Shown here piece after piece: positions 1-7,450 of a stretch of DNA of 45,838 nt. The translations under genes were made by a program, and so were the position numbers. Within the stretch, counting starts at the first letter, position 1. Each line of letters begins with the position of its first letter. Location of the stretch: positions 1 through 45,838 of the forward strand of contig JAKPFY010000091.1 of assembly GCA_029551185.1 (NCBI GenBank), read 5' to 3'. The notes below the pieces were generated by a model that worked only from the letters and a program-made list of their open reading frames with translations, did no database searches and was not told the origin of the DNA. The DNA is from Bacillota bacterium (lineage in GTDB: Bacteria > Bacillota > SHA-98 > UBA4971).

Positions 1-1
1 G

Positions 2-20
2 GTCTTCGTCCCTTGAAGAC
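2..20 (+). other. Inverted repeat at window edge, upstream of pheS
   Basis: GTCTTC and GAAGAC form a short stem around a CGTCCCTT-containing loop, just before pheS. CGTCCCT is common in the terminator stem of T-box leaders, which often control pheS in Bacillota. The specifier loop and the T-box sequence would lie outside the window, so this is only a hint. Confidence 0.25.
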
Positions 21-53
21 TGTGGCCCCTCTCCATAACTAGGAGGAATATGT

Positions 54-1082
54 ATGGACGAGAAAACAAAAAAGTTTGTGTCTGATGCTAAGAAGAGCAT
101 AGAATCTGCAATGAGTCTGCCGGATTTAGAAGAGATTCGCGTGAAGTATCTGGGGAAAAGGGGAGAGATAACTCAAGCCCTCCGCAGTCTGGGTAAGTAC
201 TCTGAAGATGAGAGACCTAAAATTGGCCGGCTCCTCAATGAAGCTAGGGAAACTGTGAGAGAGATGATAGAGGCAAGACGCGTCGAGATCTCTGCCATTG
301 ACTTGGAGAACAAGCTTAAGGCAGAAGAAGTTGACATAACACTTCCGGGGAAAAGGCCTTCTATTGGTACAAGGCATCCTGTGAGTGTAGTCTATGAGGA
401 ATTGGAACGTGTTTTCGCGCGTCTCGGATTTGAAGTATTGGAAGGTCCCGACGTAGAGCTCGACTACAATAATTTCGAAGCCCTGAATGTGCCAAAGAAC
501 CATCCGTCCCGTGACATCCAGGACACTTTCTACATTACTGACGATATTGTCCTCAGGACTCACACGACTTGCGTGGATATTAGAATCATGAAAAACCGTA
601 AACCACCAATCCGAGCTATTATCCCAGGCAAGGTTTACAGGTCTGATGCGTCTGACCCGTCACACCTGCCTGTGTTCCATCAGTTGGACGGGCTCGTCGT
701 TGATGAGGGAATAACATTTGGAGACGTTAAAGGTGTCTTGGCAAGGTTTGCTCACGAGTTCTTCGGTCCTGACACAGATGTCAGGTTCAGGCCGAGTTAT
801 TTTCCATTCACCGAGCCCAGCGCTGAGATGGACGTGTCTTGCGTCATATGTAACGGCGCAGGTTGCCGTGTATGCAAGAATACAGGCTGGCTTGAAATCC
901 TCGGTTCCGGGCTGCTTCACCCCAGAGTGCTTCGGGAAGTGGGCTTTGATCCGGAGGAGATTTCGGGGCTTGCATTCGGTATGGGAATTGACAGAGTGAC
1001 AATGCTGAAATACGGGATAGATGACATCCGTCTCCTCGCTGAAAACGATATGGCATTTAATCGGCAGTTTATACATGCTTAG
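54..1082 (+). CDS. pheS: Phenylalanine--tRNA ligase alpha subunit
   Basis: This is the catalytic alpha subunit of the cytoplasmic alpha2beta2 enzyme that charges tRNA-Phe. The 342 residues match the usual bacterial length. An N-terminal coiled-coil tRNA-binding arm (about 1-85) is followed by a class II synthetase core: HPVSVVYEELERVFARLGFE near 107, then VYRSDASDPSHLPVFHQLDG (motif 2 region), FRPSYFPFTEPSAEMDVSC, and motif 3 as GLAFGMGIDRVTMLKYGI near the C-terminus. The ATG at 54 has AGGAGGA six bases upstream. pheT follows after an 18-base gap, the usual operon arrangement. Confidence 0.98.
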   Translation: MDEKTKKFVSDAKKSIESAMSLPDLEEIRVKYLGKRGEITQALRSLGKYSEDERPKIGRLLNEARETVREMIEARRVEISAIDLENKLKAEEVDITLPGKRPSIGTRHPVSVVYEELERVFARLGFEVLEGPDVELDYNNFEALNVPKNHPSRDIQDTFYITDDIVLRTHTTCVDIRIMKNRKPPIRAIIPGKVYRSDASDPSHLPVFHQLDGLVVDEGITFGDVKGVLARFAHEFFGPDTDVRFRPSYFPFTEPSAEMDVSCVICNGAGCRVCKNTGWLEILGSGLLHPRVLREVGFDPEEISGLAFGMGIDRVTMLKYGIDDIRLLAENDMAFNRQFIHA

Positions 1083-1100
1083 TAAAGGGAGGTTCCTTTA

Positions 1101-3203
1101 ATGCTTGTCCCATATAAATGGTTAGCTGAATATGTTCCGGGGCTTCCTCTTCCGGGTGATGTAGCAGAGGCGCTTACTTCAAGCGGGACCGCTTGCGAAT
1201 CATTGATCGGGGAAGGGGAGGATACTGTATTTGATTTTGAAATTACGCACGATCGCGCTGACTGCCTTAATGTCTTCGGCATAGCTCGGGAGGCAGCAGC
1301 TACTCTCGGCCTCGAGCTGAAACATCCTGGCCTTGTCGTAAAGGAGGAAGGTCCGGCGATAGACGGGCTTGCAACAGTGAAGATTATCTCCGAGGACTTG
1401 TGTAAGCGTTATGTTGCACGTGTGGTAACAGAGGTAAATATCGGCCCGTCACCCGGATGGATGCAGAAGAGGCTCATCTCATGCGGTATTCGTCCGGTTA
1501 ATAACGTGGTGGATATTACTAACTACGTTATGCTCGAACTTGGTCAGCCTCTCCATGCTTTCGACTTGGACCGTATCCGCGACAGTACTATAGTAGTAAG
1601 ACGGGCGCGCAGCGGAGAGTCTATGACAACCATTGACGGGGAGCCCCGTGAATTGAGTGGGGATATGTTGGTTATATCGAATGCTACATCCCCGGTGGCA
1701 ATTGCAGGAGTAATGGGAGGCGCAGATACTGAGGTTGAGGAATCCACCACCCAGGTGCTTCTTGAGGCCGCAGCTTTTGATTCTGTGAGCGTATGGAGGA
1801 CATCACGCAGACTTAAAATGAGGACAGAGGCTTCTATGCGGTTTTCCAGGGGTGTGTGGCCTGAGAACGCCAGATTAGGCATAGATCGGGCTGCAGCTCT
1901 CATGGCTGAGCTCAAAGTGGGAAAAGTCGCTGTAGGCAGGATTGATGAGTATCCGGGACTTGAAACCCCTGTTCACATTCGTCTCCGTCCCGCCAGAGTC
2001 AATCGCTTGCTCGGGATCGACATAGACCAAAACGAGATGAAGTCAATTCTGATGAGATTGGGATTTATCTTGGATGAATGGAATGAGGATTCATGTCGCG
2101 TGCTTGTTCCTAACCACAGAATGGATGTACGTCAAGAAGAGGATCTTGTGGAAGAGATTGCGCGTATTTATGGGTATGACAAGATCCCTCATACGATCCC
2201 CAAAGGAGCGCCGCCTGAGATACGGCTGAATCCGGTAAGGCGTTTGGAGTCTAAGGTAGGCGAGATTCTCAGGGGCTCAGGCCTTACAGAGGTGGACACC
2301 ATGACTTTTACGTCAGAGGCTGCCTGCTCTGAGTTAAGGCTTCCTGAAAAGGACATTGAACGCTATAAGGTACAGATTAGCAATCCTATTTCCAGTGAAC
2401 ATACGATGCTACGAACAACGCTCTTTGTGAGTCTCGTTGATGTTCTTGCAAGGAACGCGTCGAGGCAACGGGATGATGTGGCTATCTATGAAGCGGGTAA
2501 GGTTTTCCGAAGACGCTACGTAGAGGAAGTCAAAAAGGAATCAGGGAGAGAAGCCAATCTCCCGGATGAGCGGAAGATGATCGGCCTTGCGCTCATGGGA
2601 AAGCTCGAGGAGCCTACATGGACAAATCAGACGCCGGACGTCGATTTCTTTCACATGAAAGGTATCATTGAAAGGCTTCTTGAAAGTCTCGGGATTTCCA
2701 GATATAGGTTTGAGAAGATGGTCCATCCTACATTGCATCCGGGAAGGGCTGCCAGATTAGTGATAGACAGTAAGGATATCGGTTGCTTTGGGGAACTCCA
2801 TCCGACAGTCAGTGAGATTCTGGGCCTTAGCAAAAGAGCATATTTGGCTGAACTGGACTTAGAGAAGCTTCTCCTTAGCATGCCGGGAGATCTGGAAGTC
2901 AAACCTCTTCCGAGGTTCCCTGCAGTTAGCAGAGATATAGCTGTTATTGTGGAAGAAGACATAGAGAGCGGAAGAGTTGAGGACAGGATATGGGAGGCAG
3001 GCGCCGGCCTTGTTGAGCGAGTAAATCTATTTGACGTATATGTGGGACCCCAAGTTCCTCCCGGCCACAAGAGCCTGGCTTATTCAATAACCTATCGGAG
3101 TCTTGACCGCACACTTACGGATGAAGAGGTAGGAGCGGTTCATGCCCGAATAGTTGAGAACCTTGCGCAAGGAGTGGGGGCTTCTATTCGAAGTCAGGAC
3201 TAA
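1101..3203 (+). CDS. pheT: Phenylalanine--tRNA ligase beta subunit
   Basis: This is the beta subunit, carrying tRNA-binding and editing functions of phenylalanyl-tRNA synthetase. The protein has 700 residues. The N-terminal region is somewhat shorter than in the roughly 800-residue forms: MLVPYKWLAEYVPGLPLP leads quickly into the B1 and B3/B4 editing domain (FEITHDRADCLNVFGIAREAAA; NNVVDITNYVMLELGQPLHAFD), so the EMAP/OB-like tRNA-binding insertion seems to be absent. A B5 domain, the catalytic-like core and the C-terminal anticodon-binding FDX-ACB domain (PLPRFPAVSRDIAVIV to the end) follow. The ATG is preceded by AAGGGAGG. It is translationally close to pheS. Confidence 0.97.
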   Translation: MLVPYKWLAEYVPGLPLPGDVAEALTSSGTACESLIGEGEDTVFDFEITHDRADCLNVFGIAREAAATLGLELKHPGLVVKEEGPAIDGLATVKIISEDLCKRYVARVVTEVNIGPSPGWMQKRLISCGIRPVNNVVDITNYVMLELGQPLHAFDLDRIRDSTIVVRRARSGESMTTIDGEPRELSGDMLVISNATSPVAIAGVMGGADTEVEESTTQVLLEAAAFDSVSVWRTSRRLKMRTEASMRFSRGVWPENARLGIDRAAALMAELKVGKVAVGRIDEYPGLETPVHIRLRPARVNRLLGIDIDQNEMKSILMRLGFILDEWNEDSCRVLVPNHRMDVRQEEDLVEEIARIYGYDKIPHTIPKGAPPEIRLNPVRRLESKVGEILRGSGLTEVDTMTFTSEAACSELRLPEKDIERYKVQISNPISSEHTMLRTTLFVSLVDVLARNASRQRDDVAIYEAGKVFRRRYVEEVKKESGREANLPDERKMIGLALMGKLEEPTWTNQTPDVDFFHMKGIIERLLESLGISRYRFEKMVHPTLHPGRAARLVIDSKDIGCFGELHPTVSEILGLSKRAYLAELDLEKLLLSMPGDLEVKPLPRFPAVSRDIAVIVEEDIESGRVEDRIWEAGAGLVERVNLFDVYVGPQVPPGHKSLAYSITYRSLDRTLTDEEVGAVHARIVENLAQGVGASIRSQD

Positions 3204-3284
3204 TACCTCCATGTATGCAGAAGGTAATGGCAAAAGAAAGTCGAATCAATAGCTGTGACCACAGGCGCCATGGAGGTGATGGGT

Positions 3285-3572
3285 TTGCCGGGCCAAGAGG
3301 CCTATGAAGAAATCGAACCCACCGGGAAAAAGAATCGGGTTACAGTCAATATTATGGGGGAAGAATATATTATCCGTTCTGATGCTGAAACTGATCATAT
3401 AAAGGAGTTAGCAGAATCAGTGGATGAGCGGATGAAGGCTGCCCTTGCCATGAATCCGCGCCTTTCTCGAAGCCAAGCGGCTATTCTGGTTTGCCTCTCC
3501 CTAGCTGATGATCTCAAGAAAGCAAGGCGCCGTTATGAGGAGCTCATGCGCCTCGTGGAGGATGTAAGGTAG
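3285..3572 (+). CDS. zapA: Cell division protein ZapA
   Basis: This small cytoplasmic protein bundles FtsZ protofilaments and helps Z-ring assembly. The sequence shows the ZapA pattern: an N-terminal beta element (NRVTVNIMGEEYIIRSDA), then DHIKELAESVDERMKAAL, and a helical dimerisation segment ending in a coiled coil (RSQAAILVCLSLADDLKKARRRYEELMRLVEDV). The frame stays open upstream to a GTG at 3255, but GGAGGTG at 3272-3278 sits six bases before the TTG at 3285, so I prefer that start (95 residues). The gene lies between pheT and cvpA, its usual place in Bacillota. Confidence 0.88.
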   Translation: MPGQEAYEEIEPTGKKNRVTVNIMGEEYIIRSDAETDHIKELAESVDERMKAALAMNPRLSRSQAAILVCLSLADDLKKARRRYEELMRLVEDVR

Positions 3573-3589
3573 AAAAAGGGGGAGCTGAA

Positions 3590-4177
3590 ATGGATTGGCT
3601 TAGCCTCGTGATCTTGGTTTTCGTCGGGCTGATGGGTGTTGCGGGACTTAGAAAAGGTTTTGTGAGGCAAATCCTAGGCCTTGTAGGACTGATTGCCTCA
3701 GTAATCTTGGCCCTGCAATATTACGATGTGGCATCAGACTATATCCTCCGCTATTTTGCTGTTCCTGAAGGAATTGCCGTTATTCTTGGGTTTGCGGCAG
3801 TCTGTCTCGGTGTGGTACTGACAATTTCAGTTTTTGGATGGATCTGGGGTAGGCTTGTAAAGTATTCGCCTGTGTCTATACTTGACTCCTTAGGAGGCGC
3901 GCTTTTTGGCTTTGCCAAAGGAGCTTTCCTTGTTATGATTGTGTTGCTCATGGTTTATGCGCTTCCCTTTGAGGGTGCGCGCCTGGCGATAGACAGCTCG
4001 TCTATCGCCAGGGAATTGATGAATCTATCTCCTATAGTCTTCAGAAGCCTTGAGGATGTCTTTCCGGGAGGGATTCCGTACCTGACAAACCCGGATAACG
4101 CAAGTCCTAATGAAAAGGCAGCCCCTCCCTTTCCGACAAAACCCGGCAATAAGACAAAAAAAGGGGATACTGTATAG
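3590..4177 (+). CDS. cvpA: CvpA family membrane protein
   Basis: This is a 195-residue inner membrane protein of the CvpA (colicin V production) family, whose role in Bacillota is not well defined. Four hydrophobic segments are visible: WLSLVILVFVGLMGVAGL, IASVILALQYY with the following stretch, GIAVILGFAAVCLGVVLTIS, and AKGAFLVMIVLLMVYALP. Family hallmarks are RKGFVRQILGL after segment 1 and DSLGGALFGFAKGAFL before segment 4. The charged, proline-rich tail is presumably soluble. AAGGGGGAG precedes the ATG. It sits between zapA and polX, a conserved firmicute order. Confidence 0.88.
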   Translation: MDWLSLVILVFVGLMGVAGLRKGFVRQILGLVGLIASVILALQYYDVASDYILRYFAVPEGIAVILGFAAVCLGVVLTISVFGWIWGRLVKYSPVSILDSLGGALFGFAKGAFLVMIVLLMVYALPFEGARLAIDSSSIARELMNLSPIVFRSLEDVFPGGIPYLTNPDNASPNEKAAPPFPTKPGNKTKKGDTV

Positions 4178-4207
4178 GTGAATCGAGTTTAACAGGGGGT
4201 TGTTTTC

Positions 4208-5938
4208 GTGGCTAACGCCGGATTCGCTGCGGTTTTCCGTGAGCTTGCAGATTATTTGGAGCTGAAAGGAGAAAACCCGTTTAAGATCAGAGCTTACAGA
4301 CGAGCTGCTGATACTCTCGAAAGTCTCAGTGAAGACGCGGCTCAACTTGCCCGGGAAGGGCAGCTCAAGAACATTCAAGGAATAGGTACAGCTATCGAGG
4401 AGAAGACTCTGGAGATTGCTGACTCTGGAACTCTCAAGGCGCTGGAAGACTTAAGGGCGGAGTATCCTCCCGGAGTGATGGATATGACAAAGGTGCCTGG
4501 AATAGGCCCAAAGACTGCATCTTTGATATTTCGCGAGCTTGGAGTCGCCGGTATTGACCAACTGGAAGAAGCTGCCCGATCCGGAAAGTTAAGAACGCTC
4601 CCGGGCATGGGACAAAAGTCGGAGGAAAACATACTGAGAGCTATGGAAAAACTAAAAGAAGAAGATATGGCTCGCATCCCTCTTGCAATTGCAGACAGGC
4701 TCAGTGCGAGCCTTATTGATTTCATAAGTTCTCATACCGAAGTTAGTGAGATAGCTGCGGCAGGCAGCGTAAGAAGACGCAAAGAAACCTGCGGCGATGT
4801 AGACATAGTCCTTGGGATCGAAGATTCATCCGGTATCCCGGATCTCATAAGATCATGGAGCGGGTTCCTTGGCACGTGCTTTTCTGATGAAGATAGGGTT
4901 ACGTTTACTGCTGAAGGTGATGTGGAGATAGATGTCTCTATTGTGAGACCGGAGGAGTTTCCATTCGCACTTTTGGCGACAACAGGTTCAAAGCTACACT
5001 ACGCAGGTCTTAAGTCTGTTGCACGTAAGCTAGGGCTCAGGCTCTCCGGAGACGGTCTTTTTTATGAGACAGGCAAAAAGCAGGGTGCGATAAGTGAGGC
5101 AGATATATACGAAGCCCTGGGGATGGAGTATATTCCGCCTGAGCTGCGTGAGATGACAGGTGAAATCGACGCTGCTTTGGAGCGGCGTTTGCCTAGGCTT
5201 TTGGTTGCCGGCGATATCCTTGGGGACCTTCATATGCACACAAATTGGAGTGACGGTAGAGAATCTCCCGAGTCTATGGTGGAAGCAGCTAAGGCCTTAG
5301 GATATGAATATATTGCAATCACTGATCATTCGAAATCCCTGAAGGTTGCGAGAGGACTCTCGGAGACGAAGCACATGAAGCAGCTGGAGGCTTTAGGCCG
5401 ACTTCGGGACAGATTTGCCGGAATCCATGTGTTGTCTGGGATTGAGCTTAAGATTCTAAAAGACGGCAGCCTCGATTACCCTGATTCGATCCTTTCTCAC
5501 TTTGACATAGTCGTGGCGAGCGTGCATAGTGCTTTCGGTCAGCCTGAAGGTGTTATGACAGGTCGAATAGTAAAGGCAATTCAAAGCGGAAGTGTAGACA
5601 TTATTGCCCACCCCACAGGACGCGTGCTCGGCAGGCGTTTAGGCTATGATGTAAATATGGATACAGTCATTCAGGAAGCGGTTCGGCACAATGTGGCTTT
5701 GGAGATTAACGCGTACCCTGAAAGACTGGACTTGGATTCCACATGGGCCAGGAAGGCAAAGGAAGCAGGCGCCTGCATCGTCATTAACACTGACGCTCAT
5801 AATGTGAATGAACTCCGGTTTATGTCATATGGCTTAGATGTTGCAAGGCGTGCGTGGCTTGAACAGCCTCACGTAATCAACACTTGGCATCTGTCAAAGC
5901 TCCAAGATTGGCTCAAAAGACGTCGTATGAGAGCCTGA
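4208..5938 (+). CDS. polX: DNA polymerase/3'-5' exonuclease PolX
   Basis: This is a family X DNA polymerase fused to a PHP phosphoesterase domain, used in gap-filling base excision repair. The 576 residues match bacterial PolX. The order is an N-terminal helix-hairpin-helix region ([48 protein letters not shown]), a nucleotidyltransferase palm with [20 protein letters not shown] from about residue 183 (paired aspartates) and [12 protein letters not shown], then a C-terminal PHP domain starting near [18 protein letters not shown] with later metal-binding histidines ([28 protein letters not shown]). The GTG start has CAGGGGG upstream. Confidence 0.96.
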   Translation: MANAGFAAVFRELADYLELKGENPFKIRAYRRAADTLESLSEDAAQLAREGQLKNIQGIGTAIEEKTLEIADSGTLKALEDLRAEYPPGVMDMTKVPGIGPKTASLIFRELGVAGIDQLEEAARSGKLRTLPGMGQKSEENILRAMEKLKEEDMARIPLAIADRLSASLIDFISSHTEVSEIAAAGSVRRRKETCGDVDIVLGIEDSSGIPDLIRSWSGFLGTCFSDEDRVTFTAEGDVEIDVSIVRPEEFPFALLATTGSKLHYAGLKSVARKLGLRLSGDGLFYETGKKQGAISEADIYEALGMEYIPPELREMTGEIDAALERRLPRLLVAGDILGDLHMHTNWSDGRESPESMVEAAKALGYEYIAITDHSKSLKVARGLSETKHMKQLEALGRLRDRFAGIHVLSGIELKILKDGSLDYPDSILSHFDIVVASVHSAFGQPEGVMTGRIVKAIQSGSVDIIAHPTGRVLGRRLGYDVNMDTVIQEAVRHNVALEINAYPERLDLDSTWARKAKEAGACIVINTDAHNVNELRFMSYGLDVARRAWLEQPHVINTWHLSKLQDWLKRRRMRA

Positions 5939-6059
5939 CTGCATACAAGCTTCTATTCCTTCAAAAATCACACATGCGGAATACATGTCGGAGATTGCAC
6001 TCATACTACAATCGAGAAGCACCGGCGCCTGAAAAGTAAGGGCGGAGGGGTGTTTGCAG

Positions 6060-6764
6060 ATGCTTTCCACTGTGTTCAAAACAGTATTCATGTACGTGTT
6101 TGTGCTCTTTGTCACGAGGGTGATGGGGAAGAGGGAAATCGGGCAATTGTCTCCCTTTGACCTTGTTGTGGCTATCATGATTGCGGACCTTGCAGCTATG
6201 CCCCTGGAAGAGAGGTCAATTCACATACATGATGCAGTCATTCCCATTGTTGTATTGGCCATTGCCGAGGTGGTGTTCGCATTCATGACATTAAAGAGTG
6301 AAAAGGCCAGATCCTTAATCAGTGGAAAATCCTCCATTGTTGTGAGAGACGGGAAGATCTTAGAAGGCGCGTTAAGGGAACTCCGTTATAACATAGATGA
6401 CCTATTATCAGGGTTACGTGAGAAGGATGTACCCAATATCCAAGATGTGGAGTTTGCTATCCTGGAAGGATCAGGCAGATTGAGCGTGATTATGAAGTCT
6501 CAAGCAAGGCCTGTAACTCCCAGGGATCTCGGGATCACAACTTCATATGAAGGTCTGCCTTACCCCCTTATCACAGACGGAGAAATAAAGTACAAGTACC
6601 TGAATCAGCTTGGGCTTACCATGGCGTGGCTTAAGGAAGAATTAAGAAAAAAGGGCGTAAAGGATCCTCATGATGTGTTACTTGCAAGTCTGGACACATC
6701 CGGGGAACTATATGTTGTGAAGAAAGAAAGTGCTGAACTCCGCGATCTGAAAACTAAGGAATAG
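6060..6764 (+). CDS. DUF421 (YetF-like) membrane protein
   Basis: This is a membrane protein of the DUF421/YetF family. In Bacillus, relatives include spore germination and envelope-associated proteins, but the biochemical role is not established. Three hydrophobic segments lie at the N-terminus: MLSTVFKTVFMYVFVLFVTRVMGKREIGQLSPFDLVVAIMIADLAAMP and HDAVIPIVVLAIAEVVFAFM. The family signature R(V/L)MGKREIGQLSPFDLV is clear. The cytoplasmic part has the typical GKILEGALRELRYNIDDLLSGLREK and ILEGSGRLSVIMK. I prefer the ATG at 6060 because GGAGGGG ends nine bases upstream; a TTG at 6054 is in frame but too close to that site. Confidence 0.9.
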   Translation: MLSTVFKTVFMYVFVLFVTRVMGKREIGQLSPFDLVVAIMIADLAAMPLEERSIHIHDAVIPIVVLAIAEVVFAFMTLKSEKARSLISGKSSIVVRDGKILEGALRELRYNIDDLLSGLREKDVPNIQDVEFAILEGSGRLSVIMKSQARPVTPRDLGITTSYEGLPYPLITDGEIKYKYLNQLGLTMAWLKEELRKKGVKDPHDVLLASLDTSGELYVVKKESAELRDLKTKE

Positions 6765-6776
6765 GTGGTACCCACT

Positions 6777-7367
6777 ATGGAGCTTTCAAAGGAATTCCGT
6801 GAGCGATTCATCAAGACCCTCCAAGGTAGAGACTACGTTCTATACGGAGGTCTTCTGGAACTTGCAAGACAGCGTGGGTTAAAGCGTATCAGCACCCGAG
6901 TCATTCAGATCCCTTCTATGGATAACGGAATGTACGGCGTAGTAGAGGCAGAAATTGAAACTGAAGACGGGATATTTACGGAAATTGGGGATGCGTCGCC
7001 TGAAAGTGTAAACCGGGCGATACAACCCCACCTCTTGAGAATGGCTGCGACAAGAGCGAAGGCCAGGGCTATGAGAGATGCTGTAGGTATAGACATGGTG
7101 GCCTTGGAGGAGCTTGGCGATACCCTTCTTTCGGATGAAATATCCGTTCCTGATAATCCTGGGGATCTGATTCTCACCTTTGGCAAGTACGTCCGAAAAC
7201 CCCTTGGACATGTGGCACGTCAGGATCCCGGATATGTCGCTTGGCTTGCAGAAAATGCCAGGGATGAAGCTGTGAAGCAGGCTGCCCGAAGTGTCCTGGA
7301 GCACGAGGCTCAAGCGGAACCGGACGAATTTCCTGAGGTCAGCATTGAGAGACCGCCTGCCCACTGA
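6777..7367 (+). CDS. Possible Erf/Rad52-like protein with ExoX-type C-terminal domain
   Basis: I do not recognise this as a named gene. The first 115 or so residues read YVLYGGLLELARQRGLKRI, a beta-rich stretch (YGVVEAEIETEDGIFTEIGD) and RMAATRAKARAMRDAVGIDM. That last helix, with repeated arginines after an alternating beta sheet, resembles single-strand annealing proteins of the Erf/Rad52 type. The C-terminal 65 residues (LILTFGKYVRKPLGHVARQDPGYVAWLAENA) resemble the small domain found at the end of exonuclease X and related proteins. It sits one codon after the DUF421 gene and before mutS2, so a DNA transaction role fits the context but is inference. The ATG at 6777 has AGGTGG upstream. 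Confidence 0.6.
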   Translation: MELSKEFRERFIKTLQGRDYVLYGGLLELARQRGLKRISTRVIQIPSMDNGMYGVVEAEIETEDGIFTEIGDASPESVNRAIQPHLLRMAATRAKARAMRDAVGIDMVALEELGDTLLSDEISVPDNPGDLILTFGKYVRKPLGHVARQDPGYVAWLAENARDEAVKQAARSVLEHEAQAEPDEFPEVSIERPPAH

Positions 7368-7391
7368 AAGCTGTTTTCCTAGCGCCCGTAA

Positions 7392-7400
7392 TGTTATAAT
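7392..7400 (+). promoter_or_regulatory. Extended -10 promoter for mutS2
   Basis: TGTTATAAT is a perfect extended -10 element (TGnTATAAT). The -35 position (about 7372-7377) is poor, as is usual for extended -10 promoters. Initiation would fall near 7407, about 44 bases before the mutS2 start. Confidence 0.6.
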
Positions 7401-7403
7401 AAT

Positions 7404-7439
7404 CCCTGACAGCTGATGAAATATCAGCCCGTGTCAGGG
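7404..7439 (+). promoter_or_regulatory. 5'-UTR hairpin overlapping the mutS2 ribosome-binding region
   Basis: CCCTGACA (7404-7411) pairs with TGTCAGGG (7432-7439), and the adjacent GCTGAT pairs with ATCAGC around a GAAAT loop, leaving a three-base bulge. The 3' arm runs into the only G-rich Shine-Dalgarno candidate before the mutS2 TTG. There is no U-tract, so a terminator is unlikely. Confidence 0.6.
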
Positions 7440-7450
7440 GGTTTGCCGAT

